Assembly (NCBI GenBank): GCA_028671895.1 | Contig: CM053796.1 | Location: 31,556,860-31,620,859, forward strand | From: Oenanthe sinensis | Taxonomy: Eukaryota; Streptophyta; Magnoliopsida; Apiales; Apiaceae | DNA: 64,000 nt | Direction: 5' to 3' | Part shown: piece by piece, positions 1-11,470 of the stretch | Numbering within the stretch: the stretch's first letter is position 1 | Layout of the letters: every line of letters begins with the position of its first letter | Translations under genes and position numbers: made by a program | Notes under the pieces: model-generated | Told to the model about the DNA's origin: nothing | Seen by the model: only the letters and a program-made list of their open reading frames with translations | The model's database searches: none

Positions 1-8
1 CTGCTGCC

Positions 9-371
9 ATGTTGATGGTAGATAACAAAGGTAAGGCTAATAGGAAAGGCAAATGGAAGGGAAATAAGAAGATTGGATCTGCTTCTTGTCCCAAGCTAAA
101 TGCTAATCCCAAACAGATTTTAAAGCCTAAGGGTGTTGTTGCAAAGGGTGATTGTCACTACTATGGTAAACCAGGTCATTGGAAGAGAAACTGTCATGCT
201 TATTTGGAGGATCTGAAGAAGAAGAAGGCTGGTCAAGCTTCTGATTCAGGTATTTATGTTATAGAAGTCAATTTGTCAACTTCTACATCATGGGTATTGG
301 ATACTGGATGTGGTTCTCACATTTGTATAAATGTACATGAACTACAAATGAGTAGGACTTTGGCTAAATGA
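9..371 (+). pseudogene. gag: A gag C-terminus and protease start
   Basis: This fragment carries a basic stretch, a Gag zinc knuckle and the start of an aspartic protease. The knuckle reads CHYYGKPGHWKRNC (153-194). The second Cys is Tyr, where the homologous knuckle of element C (25803-25844) is CHYCKKTGHWKRNC, so zinc binding is probably lost. The protease active site DTGCGSH is present. A TGA at 369-371 replaces the GGA codon found at the same place in C. The product would bind retrotransposon RNA (Gag) and process the polyprotein (protease), but this copy cannot make a full polyprotein. Confidence 0.85.
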
Positions 372-3005
372 GAGGTCGACCTACGAGTTGGCAATGGAGC
401 AAAGGTTACTGTTTTAGCTGTAGGGACTTATTATTTATCATTGCCCACTGGGCTTATTTTAGAACTTGAGAACTGTTTTTACGTGCCTGCAATTTGCAGA
501 AACATTATTTCGGTTTCTTGTTTAGACAAGAAAGGTTTTGTATTTTTAATTCAGAACAATAGTTGTTCCTTTTCTTTGAATAATGTTACTTATGGGGTTG
601 CACGTTTATTTAACGGTTTATATGTTCTTGATTTAGACACTCCTATCTATAATGTGAATAACAAACGTCTTAAAATAAATGACTCAAATCAAACATACCT
701 CTGGCACTGTCGTTTAGGCCATATAAATGAGAAACGCATTTCCAAGTTACATAAGGATGGATACTTGGATAAGTTTGACTTTGAATCATACGAAGCATGC
801 GAACCTTGTCTCATTAGAAAAATGACTAAATCTCCTTTTACTGGACAAGGTGAAAGGGCCACTGAACGATTAGAACTTATACATAGTGATGTATGTGGTC
901 CTATGCGTACTATGACAAGAGGTGTCTTTTACTACTTTATCACGTTTACTGATAATTTTAGTAGATATGTGTATCTTATGAAGAACAAATCCGATTCTTT
1001 TGAAAAGTTCAAAGAATACAAAGCTAAAGTAGAAAAGTAAACTGGCGGAAGTATTAAGACTCTACGATCTGATCGTGGAGGTGAATACTTAAGCCATGAA
1101 TTTATGAGTTTATTAAAAGAGTGTGGTATTGTATCACAACTCACTCCTCTCGAAACACCACAATGGAATGGAGTTTCTGAAAGGAGGAATCGTACTTTGT
1201 TGGACATGGTACGATTAATAATGAGTCATGCAGATCTTCCAATTAGTTTCTGGGGCTACGCCCTGGGGACGGCTGCTTATACACTTAACCGAGTTCCTAC
1301 TAAAACGGTTCAGAAGACTCCATATGAGATATGGACTAAGAAACGTCATAGCATGTCATTTATGAGAATATGGGGATGTGAAGCGTTTGTGAAACGTTTA
1401 ACTTCTGACAAGCTAGGACCTAAACCAGACAAATATAATTTTGTGGGATACCCAATTGAAACAAAGGGTTATTCATTTTATAATCCTTCCGAGAACAAAG
1501 TGTTTGTTGCTCGAACTACAGTTTTTCATGAAAGAGAAATGCTTTCGAAGAAAAACAGTGGGAGGATAATTGATCTCGATGAAGTTCGAGGCCCACAAGA
1601 TAACATTGAACTAATGGAGGAACTTGAGCAGGATGTACAAGACCACAACACTGCTCAAGAAACACAGGTTATTCGTAGGTCTAGTAGGATTCACCATGAG
1701 CCTGAGAGATATTATGGATTTCTCTTAACTCAAGATGGTGATGTGATGCTTATCGACGAAGATGAGCCTCTCACCTACTAAGATGCTATGAACACTCCAG
1801 AATCCAAGAGATGGCTGGATGCCATGAAATCTGAGATGGAATCCATGTATACTAATCAAGTATGGACTTTGGTTGATCCACCTAAAGGGGTAAAACCTAT
1901 AGGGTGTAAGTGGGTCTTCAAGAAGAAGACCGACATGGATGGTAATGTACAGACCTATAAGGCACGATTGGTGGCAAAAGGTTTCAAACAAATTCATGGT
2001 ATTGACTATGATGAGACTTTTTCACCAGTGGCTATGGTCAAGTCCATCAGGATTTTGCTTGCTATAGCTGCTTACTATGATTATGAAATCTGACAGATAG
2101 ATGTCAAAACCGCTTTCTTAAATGGGAGCCTTGAAGAAGATATGGATGTGTATATGACACAGCTTGAAGGTTTTGTTGATCCAAAGAATGCTGTAAAGGT
2201 ATGTAAGCTGCGTCAATCCATTTATGGATTGAAACAAGCCTCAAGGAGATGGAACATTCGTTTTGATGAAACTGTCAAAGAGTTTGGGTTTATTCAAAAT
2301 GAAGATGAACCATGTGTTTACAAGAAGGTAAGTGGGAGCAATGTGGCATTCCTATAATTATATGTTGATGATATATTAATAATAGGGAATGACATTCCTT
2401 CTTTACAAGCTGTTAAGACTTGGTTGAGTAAGAATTTCTCAATGAAAGACTTAGGTGAAGCGACCTATATTTTAGGTATCAAGATCTATAGAGATAGATC
2501 AACAAGAATGATCGGCCTAAGTCAGAGTAGATACTAGTCTAATCCAGGTGAAGGTCACTGGACAGCAGTCAAGAATATTCTTAAGTACTTGAAGAGGACT
2601 AATGATTAATTCTTGGTATATGGAGGAGAAGATAAGCTGGTTGTAAAAGGTTACACCGACGCTAGTTTCTAGACAGACAAGGATGATTCGATTTCTCAGT
2701 CTGGATTTGTGTTTTGTCTAAATGGAGATATTATATGCTGGAATGGTTCACAGCAGAGACAGTTGCTGATTCTACAATAGAGCCTGAGTATATCGATGCT
2801 TATGAAGCAGCCAAGGAGATTGTTTGGGGATGTACTTAGGAGATATCACCTAATTAATGAGATTAATGATCAAGGAGATATACATATATGTAAAGTGCAT
2901 ACTAATAAGAATAATGCACACCCACTAACTAAGGCTTTGTCGCAGCAGAAGCACGAAGGTCATACTAGTTCCATGGGTATTAGATACATGAGAGATTGGC
3001 TCTAG
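372..3005 (+). pseudogene. pol: A pol remnant: integrase, reverse transcriptase, RNase H
   Basis: Open segments 441-1040, 1104-1781, 1788-2093, 2142-2357 and 2796-3005 follow the pol polyprotein of element C. Visible parts are the integrase HHCC region (near 705-810), the integrase core with SDRGGEY (near 1069), the GVSERRNRTLLDMVR block, the RT domain from about 1790, and the YVDD box near 2362, which lies in frame but behind a stop. At about 2535 the sequence jumps from the region after LSQSR directly to the NPGEG block, a deletion of about 220 nt relative to C. The RNase H part is frameshifted. The last open segment ends in the conserved GIRYMRDWL tail just before the polypurine tract. Confidence 0.88.
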
Positions 3006-3006
3006 T

Positions 3007-3019
3007 ACAAGTGGGAGAT
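3007..3019 (+). promoter_or_regulatory. A polypurine tract
   Basis: ACAAGTGGGAGAT directly precedes the LTR start at 3020. The same purine motif stands in front of the 3' LTRs of B (minus strand) and C. It is the primer for plus-strand DNA synthesis. Confidence 0.8.
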
Positions 3020-4615
3020 TGTTAGTATTGGTGTCCTAGAGACAATACTTTTAATGTTTTATTGAAAACAATTAAGGATTATGTTTTATGTGATTATTTA
3101 ATTAATATTTATTATGTCTTTATTTACTGCGTCATAAATTGAAAGAATAATAAATGTCCTTGAAATATTAATACGTAATATATATCTTTAAGTATGTGAC
3201 TTAAAAATGGGATTATATGAATAGTATTTTATTCCTAAAATTCCCTAGTCAAGTATTATTATTTAAGGACAGTAATAATGCAATAAGACTAGTATGTTTG
3301 TTGACAGATGACCACATCTCATTGGTCATAGGTATGGTGATACTAAAGTCAAGAACATAAGTGTATGTATCAATACATGACACTGGAAAGACCCGCCGTG
3401 AGATTCTACATGTTAATAAGTGTAATAAGAAATCTCACAGTGATAATGATGTAATGATCCTCTGACTTGAAATCATTATATTTCTATACGAGAATTAATA
3501 TACTTTGATTACACTCAAAGTTACCTTTAACCGGGTAATGATAAAGGTGGACATTGGGTATGCTATGAATCGTATGGGTAATATGAATGATAGATATAGG
3601 ATTTAACCCTCCAATTCTAGGAGTGATATTATTGGCCTCTTGATTGAGTGAGACTATGAAATGCATGGTCATGCTCAAATATTGATTTGTTTAAATAGTC
3701 TACTCATTGATCAAGGAAACCAAGATTAAACGTTGAAGAGGATGACACTATACATGCCTCATGTTTTATCTATAATATAAGGTTAAAGGGGTTATATTAC
3801 ATTGCACATTATTCACGAAAGGTTTAATTGAATCACCAATTATTATTGTTACTTGGGTAGCAATGATGTATTACTAGATGTCGCTCATTGTTTATAATTT
3901 TATTATTAGATAATAAAATTATTGCCAACGTAATAATAACCTAAAGGGTCACACACAAAGAACGTCAAAACGGAGGTTTATTTAAATTACAAATTTAAAT
4001 ATATTATTGTTTATTCGAATTTAATTATTAAATTAATTAAGTGGGACTTGATTAATTATATTAGAATTTGGATTTAATCAGTATTATTATTATTCAAATT
4101 TAATTATTGAATTAATTAAGTGGGACTTGATTAATTATATTAGAATTCAGATTTAATAATAATAATAACCCAAAGTCATAATGGGTTTTGGAAACCACAT
4201 GGATTAGGGTTAGGCCCAAAATCTCTCTCTCTCTCCCCTATATATACATAATGATGTATAGTATTAGGGTTTAATCAAAAAAAATTCGTTTTAGAGAAAA
4301 ACTCTAGCCGCTCAACATCAAGAGAGGCTACAGAAAGAGAGAGAGAGAGGCAAACAATTCGGCTAGTACCGACTCCGGTGATCGTAGGACGATCGGGCGT
4401 TCGTGTGGACTTCTTTAGAGAGCAAATCTTTGCAACAAAGGACTGCTGTGATTCATCTTTCTGGACCTCCATTAAACAGCATACGAAAGCTTTGTTAAGG
4501 TACAGACTTCTTCACCATAATCATCCAACGTTATACATGGATCCTGCGATTAGGTTTCGATTTTTTTTATTGTTTTACGTTAATTCCGCTGCGTTTTCAT
4601 GCCCGAAACCCTTCA
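3020..4615 (+). repeat. A 3' LTR (about 1.6 kb)
   Basis: Begins TGTTAGTATTGG after the polypurine tract and ends near GAAACCCTTCA at 4615, matching the plan of the C LTR (1.57 kb) along its length. A TATA-like box TATATATACA lies at 4239-4248 behind a CT-rich run. The U3 part is AT-rich, with direct AATTAATTAAGTGGGACTTG copies near 4034 and 4115. Small ORFs in it are not supported as genes. Only one LTR of A is visible, so its age cannot be judged. Confidence 0.85.
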
Positions 4616-5054
4616 TAATATTGGTTTATGGTACCCTAGAGAGTCTGATTTTAAATGTATACGCTATTCAGATGCTAATTTTGCTGGATGCAAAATAGAC
4701 AAGAAAAGCACAAGTGGAAGTTGTCAATTTTTAGGTGGAAGAATTATCTCATGGTTTAGCAAGAAGTAGAAATCAATCTCCACATCAACTGCAGAGGCTG
4801 AATATATATCTGTAGGAAGCTGTTGTGCTCAGATTTTGTGGATGAGGAATTAACTGTTAGACTATGGTTTAAACTTTTCTAAAATTCCTATTTATTGTGA
4901 TAACCAAAGTGCCATTGCAATGACAGGAAATTCAGTTCAACATTCCATGACAAAACACATCAGTAAAAGATGTCACTTTATAGGAGAGAATGTTATGGAA
5001 GGCATAATTGAGAAACAACATTTACAAGATTGGTTTCTGAATTGGGAATGGTGA
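4616..5054 (+). pseudogene. pol: J pol C-terminus: RNase H domain remnant
   Basis: In a single frame with stops, the translation shows copia RNase H landmarks: a GLWYPRES block, YSDANFAGC, KKSTSGSCQFLGGR, STSTAEAEYIS, ILWMRN, YCDNQSAIAMTGN and HSMTKHI. These align with E at 51370-51760. In-frame stops are present, for example after SWFSKK (near 4768) and after WMRN (near 4850). The region lies immediately right of the A LTR, so A cut this domain. J differs from E and F at nearly every third residue, so it is a separate, older family. Confidence 0.85.
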
Positions 5055-5628
5055 CAAGTGGCTCAACTCCAAATAACAAGTAGCATGCATAAATCAATGA
5101 TTAAACTCCTAGAAGTGTCTCAGACTCTGCAAACTCTGATGACCACAACTATCAGTGTTTATGGTAAAGTCTGTCAGAGTATGTGGTAAACTCTGTCAGA
5201 GAATGCAGCAAACTCTGATTCATGGAGAGTATAATCTTTGATCTCAGTCCACAAGTCAAACTTTTCATTATTGTTATTTATTTTTCAAATAAACAATTAT
5301 TATTGAGTATTTTATTTATGACATCATATTTATTTTTGTGACGTCATATTTGTTAATCTCTAATTAGAGTTACACAGACTATGCATGTGTGTCATGAAGG
5401 ACGGTTCATATTTTATACACAGATACACGCATATATGTTGTATATTGAGAATTGTATTAGTCATTTTTCACACCACTAATGTGTTGTCACGTGTCCCACT
5501 ACAGGTTATTAGCTATTGAGAGGGAATATGTTAATTCATTTGCACTTTGAATTATATTTTCATTCTCCTTTCTCTCTCGCTTCTTTGTCTAAAACCTTAA
5601 TTTCTCAAATCTTTAAATCTATTTTTCA
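5055..5628 (+). other. J spacer between pol and ORF3
   Basis: Non-coding. It contains several copies of the 9-mer AAACTCTGA or close variants (for example near 5129, 5184 and 5209), which recur through J ORF3. The part 5270-5600 is AT-rich. No TCGA array like those in the E and F spacers is seen. ATG of ORF3 follows at 5629. Confidence 0.6.
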
Positions 5629-6103
5629 ATGGCTTCCAAGGGTGTTACGTTCAAGAATTATCTAATTGCTACCACTAACTACTTTGTTATTCTTGATAAA
5701 GCAGATGCTCCTAATGACTTTCATGTCATTCAGGACTTCTTAGCACAAAGCAGTATTAGATATGTTTTGCAAACACCAGATGTTATCTCTGCTAAAATAA
5801 TGGTCAAGATCTGGTCGATGGCAGATTTTAACAATGCCAGTGATGAAGAGGAACCAATCATCACTTTTCAGTGTAATGGTCATTGCTCAATCACTCCTGA
5901 GGTAGTTCGTCAGGCTCTTCATCTTCCTGAGGTTGTAGCATATGATGATATTATTAATGATGATCACATCAGAAAATTCTTTAGAGAAATAGGCTATAGA
6001 GGAAGCCTATCAAAACTAGGGAGCCTCACAAGGAAAATCTGAGAAGAGAATTGAGTTTCTTCTTCGATTATGTCACCAGGGCTTTCACTGCCAAGTACAC
6101 AAA
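5629..6103 (+). pseudogene. J ORF3, N-terminal part
   Basis: Starts at a true ATG (5629) after an A/T- and C-rich leader. It is open for 137 codons to 6042, then a 1-nt shift near 6040 continues the conserved block in another frame to 6103, where H is inserted (TSD ACAAA 6099-6103). The shared signature of ORF3 is visible: FREIGYRGSLSKL, then a region with FFFDYVTRAF. Equivalent blocks are FTEIGCRPPTGPI in E and FEEIGCYPPSGRI in F. The family resembles proteins annotated in plants as 'putative plant transposon protein'. That name is from memory and function is unknown. Confidence 0.75.
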
Positions 6104-6477
6104 TGTTGGTCCTGATATTGTATAAAGGGGGTTGAATACAATATCAATATTTAATCACGGAATATTAGATTTAAAATATTATTTTAATCTCTCATAAAAT
6201 ATTAATTATTATGAAATACTGTTCAAGTAGAAGATATGATTTTTAACTTGAAAAGTATTACAAAATTAATATGATGAAAATTTATATAACTGATAAAATG
6301 TTCTGGAATGAATTTGACATGAATTTTCTAATTTAACAATTATATTTCAAACCAGCACAAAAAGTTTGTGAATATTACAATGCAGACAAATTACTAAATT
6401 TGAATGTTTTCAACTAACTGAAATAATGAAGCTAATGGCCTCATATTTATAGAGGTTGAAGCTAGCAAGACATTTGA
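6104..6477 (-). repeat. H 3' LTR, truncated
   Basis: Starts TGTTGGTCCTGATATTG on the plus strand, which is the reverse of an LTR end. It can be followed against the right-hand LTR copy (7048-7244, then 39501 on) up to GCAAGACATTTGA at 6477. There homology stops and antisense gag begins, so the rest of the LTR was deleted. Confidence 0.8.
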
Positions 6478-6884
6478 CATCTTTGACCTCATATAGGGAG
6501 GTCAGGATCCCCAGTCAGTCCCTTCATTTATTATCTCTATTGTATCCCAGATTTATTTAGCGTTTTTACAATTGACCACGTGATTGTACATGACGTAATC
6601 TAGGGATTCTATCAATATGAGTTTGAGATTGTTATCCAGGGATACAGCTTCCTTTTCTTCATCTATGTAGCCAGCTAGATTTTTGGAAACTGTCTATGAG
6701 GAATGACCCCATCTACCTCGTGCTCGAGAATAACTGTTTTTGGAGGTTGAATGTCATTGGCCAGAATTAATGTATACTTGGGATTGACAATCCCAATGAA
6801 TAATAGCATTTTATGCTTCTACAAATTATAGTGATCTTTATCAAACTGTGGAATTTTAATACTCGTCACTTTTTGTGTATTCAT
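6478..6884 (-). pseudogene. gag: H gag N-terminal fragment
   Basis: On the minus strand an ATG at 6884-6882 opens a sequence parallel to the gag of G at 61081. Shared blocks are SIKIPQFDKDHYNLW near the start, PHRQF, and IWDTIEIINEGT. There are in-frame stops, and a short deletion before the junction at about 6478 where it fuses to LTR sequence. Only about 130 codons remain, so no functional Gag can be made. Confidence 0.8.
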
Positions 6885-7047
6885 CTTTAAATAAGATTAA
6901 AAATTAAGTGTTTCAGAAAAATAATTTTTGATCAAAAATAATTTTTTGGTAAAAATTATTTCGAATAAAAAATAATTTTTGAGATCTGTATGAGTTACGA
7001 AATATTTAGTTTGGATCATATATTAAAAATATCAACCAGCTCTGAAT
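6885..7047 (-). other. H 5' leader with decayed primer binding site
   Basis: AT-rich leader between the gag start and the 5' LTR. The expected primer site (reverse of TGGTATCAGAGC) is reduced to AGCTCTGAAT near 7039-7048. G keeps the gag-proximal part of the same leader (GAAACACTTAATTTTTTAAT near 61050). Confidence 0.6.
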
Positions 7048-7244
7048 TATTGGTCTCTGATATTGTAGAAGGGAGGTTAAATACAATATCCATATTTAAT
7101 CACTATATTGGATTTAAAATATTATTTTAATTTCTCATGAAATATTAATTATTAAGAAATATTGTTCAAGTAAAAGATATGATTTTTAACTTGAAAAGTA
7201 TTACAAAATTAACATGATGAAAATTTATATAACTGATAAAAGGT
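7048..7244 (-). repeat. H 5' LTR, left part (before F insertion)
   Basis: Begins TATTGGTCTCTGATATTG (TG changed to TA), matching the 6104 copy. It runs to 7244, where F enters. The last five bases AAGGT (7240-7244) are the F target site, repeated at 39496-39500. Confidence 0.8.
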
Positions 7245-8418
7245 TGTTAGGTCCAAATGTGTTGTAGAGGGGGGGGGGGGGGTGGTGAATACAACTTTTC
7301 GAATTTAAGAAGCAATAAATACCATGTAATAAATGAACACAATGATTCAAGGAATATATGTCTTATATATAACTTGAAAGGGTTGCTACAACATTCATTA
7401 CAAAGTACACCAGAAGTAAAGAGGGTAGTAAATGATACTAAGCTCTGTGAATATACTCTCTCTCTTTTACAAGTGTTTATCTCGAAAATATTGCTCACTT
7501 TAAAAAAGCACACAAGTACTTCTATTTATTCTACTTGTAATCTATGTCCTGTAGTCTTCAAAGACTAAGATATACGTGGCCCAATGATATCCACATAAAT
7601 CTTATCTTATCTTGAAAGCCATGTGTCATGTTGAAACTGCCCTCTATGTAGAACATCTACTTGGCCATCTCGAATGCTAAGTAGAATTTCTACATAGGAA
7701 TATTCTTCTTGGCTATCTAGAACATTTAAGTAGAACTTCTACATAGGAATGTTCTACTTGGCCATCTCGAACATCTAAGTAGAATTTCTACATAGGAATG
7801 TTCTACTTGGCTATCTCGAATATTTAAGTCGAATATTCTACATAGGAATATTCTACTTGGCCCATCTCAAACATTTTGTACTTAGAAAATTTCTGGGCTT
7901 CAACTTGAAACTTCTATGCAACATCTTGAACTTGTGATTTCTTTATGTCTTCCATATTCTTCAACAAGATCTTGAACCTAGATCTCTATTACTGACATAA
8001 ACTTGCTATCAATGTCCTGACACTTGATACAATGGTCTGATTCATAAGTGACTAGTCTTGATAGTGTTTCTGCTTCTTGAATAGATTACCATATTCAATT
8101 AGTAATGTGACTTTCCAATTATTGCTTTCCTTCTTGTTCACTTGAAATCAATTAGCCTTATTGATACTGATAGTTATGATCTTGAATCTTTAAGTTACAA
8201 ATCACTGAGGCATGAACAACTATGTCTTGAACTTCTTTCAATGATTTCTTCTTTATTTGATCATAGTTAACATGTTAAATTGTATCAATTACCTTGTCTT
8301 CATTTAGCATTGATTTCTTTGTGGTTTCATGTTCTTGATTGTCTTCCGGTTAAGTATCTTTTCTTTTAGTTGAGTTACATAAGTTATAGTGTTACAAGTT
8401 AAGACACTCTTCCTTTTA
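7245..8418 (-). repeat. F 3' LTR
   Basis: Plus-strand start TGTTAGGTCCAAATGTG with a 14-G run soon after, ending TTTTA at 8418 (TTTCA in the other copy). It holds 49-bp tandem units with ATCTCGAAC and CTAAGTAGAA motifs at about 7648-7870. Relative to the 5' LTR it lacks about 20 nt near 7620, and its TATA-like box reads GAATAAATAG instead of TATAAATAG on the minus strand. Confidence 0.9.
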
Positions 8419-8827
8419 ATCTCCCTCTATTTGATAGTCTAACAATGACATTCAAATTAACAAGGGATAACTCAACTAAACAATGAGACGAGAAAACGAT
8501 AAATAACATTGCTGTCTTGTTTAAATTAAAACTGAAATAAACTTGGAAAACAATTCAAGAAACTAGAATGAATAAAACTTAAGCTAGACAGAAAATTCGA
8601 CCTTTGAATTTAAGACCATTTGAGTGATTCCTATCACCTGAATTATTTCATATCTTTCAGTCAAACTTATATCACCTTATTGGATCCACTCTGATTCACG
8701 GTTACAGTATGGTAAGTTAGCCTATCTCGCATACCGTGACCAGGTGAATTTTCCTCAAGTGAGTTAAAGCAACCAACAAATATGAAGTTTTTCCAACTTC
8801 AAGTTCACACCACTCTGACCTTTAATT
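8419..8827 (-). promoter_or_regulatory. F polypurine tract and ORF3 3' region
   Basis: The minus-strand polypurine tract (AAATAGAGGGAGAT, 8432-8419) abuts the LTR. Between it and the ORF3 stop is about 400 nt without coding potential. A near-perfect hairpin lies at 8700-8741: arms GGTTACAGTATG and CATACCGTGACC (10 of 12 paired) with an 18-nt loop. Confidence 0.7.
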
Positions 8828-9913
8828 CTAATTCCGTCTCCTCTTCCTAGCTTCTTCAGCTTGGCGCTTCTCCTCTTTCAGTTTTCTGCGCCTTTCCTTC
8901 TGCTGCTGTTCTTTCTTGTAGACTGGATCATGTAACTGCTTCCACCTTGCATTCAGCAGACTTACCGCTTCCATTTCTAGAGGATTCCTGGGCTCTGGAT
9001 AAGGATGCTTGAAAATCCTTCTGAGTTTGTCCACCTCCTGAGTAGTTCTGATCTTTGGAATATCCTCAAAATTCTTCATTATGAGATGAGATTTCCATTG
9101 TGATTTATCAGCCTTGAACTGACAATAGATCATTTTGGGGTAGCCCTTGACACGGTTAGTATTGTAGACACTAGCCGCATCTCGCTCCATTCGCTTCTTC
9201 TCCACCACTACTTCAGACAAGTACTTCAGAAGTCTCTGCTTCTCATCCACATTCTCATTCTCCACTTCGCCCCATTTGAACACTTCTAAAACTCTTTCCA
9301 GAAATGCGGCATCTTGAGTCTGCAGCAGCCATTTTCTACTCATATGCAATAGTGTTTGATTCTGGTCTGCATCTATGAATGCCAAAGCATCAGCTGTGTC
9401 ATTGTCATACGAGTGTATCCAGTATACACTATCTCTTCCTGGAACACTAATTGCCTCCCTTATCTCTCCTTGTTCCAGTGATCCAGAAGGAAGAGTCAGA
9501 GCTTCATCTATATTTTTAACAGCTTGTAGAATATTCCATTTTCGTTCAATTAGCTCCGGCTCAACCTTTACATTGTCTAGAGGGTTTGGAGCAATAATGT
9601 CGCACTTCCAAATCTCATTGCTCATCTTGAATATGATCCTCTCAATAAACTCCACCGACTTCTCCTTAATGTCAGAGGTGAATCCCTTACTCATCATTTG
9701 CCTACATACAGCCTTTGGGATTCTACCGATAGAGCCATTATGTCATTTTCTTCTAAACTAACCCTCTTCATCTTTCCATCAACAACCATCCGAACAACAT
9801 CAGGATTCGCTGAGAATTCTGGTCCCTTGTCCTCTGCTAGCTGCATTAACTGATCTCTATACAGAATGCTAAGCTCCTCAGCTTGAGAATATTGAATTTT
9901 TGTTGCTAGCAAG
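8828..9913 (-). pseudogene. F ORF3, C-terminal part
   Basis: Two overlapping minus-strand segments (9913 to about 9699, and 9697-8828) are joined by a 1-nt frameshift near 9699. The product aligns with the E ORF3 C-terminus: a YRDQLMQLAEDKG block matches the LKMAEDRG block of E, a FEDIPKIRT block matches FEDIPTKLIT, and both end in a strongly basic/acidic helix (here KEEKRQAEEARKRRRN, stop at 8828-8830). B is inserted at 9913 with TSD GCAAG (9909-9913). Frame is continuous with 18632 once B and one TSD copy are removed. Function is unknown. Confidence 0.8.
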
Positions 9914-11456
9914 TGTAGGGTTTCGTGACACAAACGCAGCGGAATAAACGCGAAAAATAAATCAAAATAGCGAAACCCTCCGCAGGATCCATGCGAAAAC
10001 AAAAGATTTAATTCGGAGATAAAGAATAAATACCTTTAGAAGCTTTAACAGTTCATTAATGGAAGATTAATGGAGGTCCAAAGCTTGTTTAATCACCACG
10101 TATCCCGCTCTCGCGATCTACGCTCTACGGTATCCACACGAACACTTTTCATGAAGGATTGATGTGTACTAGCACCCGAAAACTTCTTATCTCTCTATCT
10201 TCCTCCTCTCTCAAAGCGGCTAAGGTTTTTGTAAAATCTCTGTCTTATTAAATCAGCCCATAAAGAGATTATATAGAGAGAGGAATAAATTTTCTAATTA
10301 TAATCCAATTATAATTAATACTAATCCAAAATTCTAAATTATTTAATTAAGTCTCACTTAATTAATTAATTATTAATTTTGGAATTAGTTTAAGTAATTC
10401 ATTTATTCTATTTATATAATTAATTAAGTCATACTTAATTAATATCATAAATAAAATAAATTACTTATTTAATTTAAATTCATAATTTAAATTATTTCTC
10501 CTTCAAGCGTTCTTTGTGTGTGACCCTGTAGGTTATTATTACGTTGGCAACAATTTTAATATCTAATTAAAATTGTAAACAATGAGCGGCATCTAGTAAT
10601 ACATCATTGCTACCCAAGTAATAATAATAAATCGGTGATTCGATTAAGCCTTTCGTGAATAATGTTCCATGTAATATAATCCCTTTAATCTTGATATTAT
10701 AGATTAAACTCAAGGCATGTCTCGTGTCATCCTCTTCATAATTTAATCTTTATTTTCTTGATCGATGAGTAGACTATTAAAATCAAATCAACATTTGAGC
10801 ACGGCCGTGCATTTCATAGTCTCACTCAAACAAGAGGCCAATAATATCACTCCTAAAATTAGGAGGATTAAATCCCATCTAGATCATTCATATTTCTCAT
10901 ACGATTCATAATATACCCAATGTCCACTTTTATCATCACCCGGTCAAAGGTAACTTTTAATGTAATCAAAGTATATTAATTCTCGTATAGAAATATAATG
11001 ATTTCAGGTCTAAGGATCATTACACCATTATCACAGTGAGAATTACTTATGACACTTACTTAACATGTAGAATCTCACGGCGGGTCATTCCAGTGCCATG
11101 CATTGATACATGCACTTATGTTCTTGACTTTAGTATCCCCATACCTATGACCAATGAGATGTGGTCATCTGTCAAGAAACATACTAGTCTTTGTGCATTA
11201 TTATTGTCCTTAAATAATAATACTCGACTAGGGAATTTTAGGAATAAGATACTATTCATATAATCTCATTTTTAAGTCACATACTTAAAGATATATAATA
11301 CGTATCAAAATTCCAAGGACATTTATTATGCTTTCAATTTATTACGCAGTAAATAAAACATAATAAATAAATAATAATCAATAAAACATAATCCTTAATA
11401 ATAAATATTTTCCTTAAAATATAAAAAGTATTGTCTCTAGAGCACAATTACTAACA
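9914..11456 (-). repeat. B 3' LTR (1543 bp)
   Basis: On the plus strand it runs from TGTAGGGTTTCGTGACAC to GAGCACAATTACTAACA. The LTR start in the sense direction is TGTTAGTAATTGTGCTCTAG, nearer to A than to C. The U3/R region holds repeated AATTAATTAAG-type AT-rich motifs. Confidence 0.93.
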
Positions 11457-11469
11457 ATCTCCCACTTGC
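11457..11469 (-). promoter_or_regulatory. B polypurine tract
   Basis: ATCTCCCACTTGC on the plus strand is the reverse of the GCAAGTGGGAGAT tract of C and lies directly inside the 3' LTR. Confidence 0.8.
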
Positions 11470-11470
11470 A

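Larger units (their letters stand above)
1..4615 (+). mobile_element. Element A: degenerate Angela/BARE-like copia retrotransposon, 5' end outside window
   Basis: Gag-protease-integrase-RT-RNase H remnants run left to right and end in a polypurine tract (3007-3019) and a 3' LTR. The proteins are close to those of element C, and the LTR start (TGTTAGTATTGGTGTCCTAG) resembles the Angela/BARE type. The 5' LTR and gag start lie left of the window. Directly right of the LTR the sequence continues as the RNase H domain of a Sirevirus-like element (J), so A was inserted into J. The expected right TSD copy is TAATA (4616-4620), which cannot be checked without the left flank. Stops, frameshifts and an internal deletion near 2535 make it non-autonomous. 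Confidence 0.92.

Noticed and set aside
4206..4240. CT-rich run as a gene-promoter signal of a host gene
   Set aside because: It lies inside the A LTR just before its own TATA-like box.
7257..7568. Plus-strand ORF with a poly-Gly start (also at 38269-38619)
   Set aside because: It is antisense to the F LTR and starts at the G-run; repeated in both LTRs and without any domain.
11036..11263. Same 75-codon plus-strand ORF at 11036 and 18206
   Set aside because: Identical because it lies in both LTRs of B; no coding signature.
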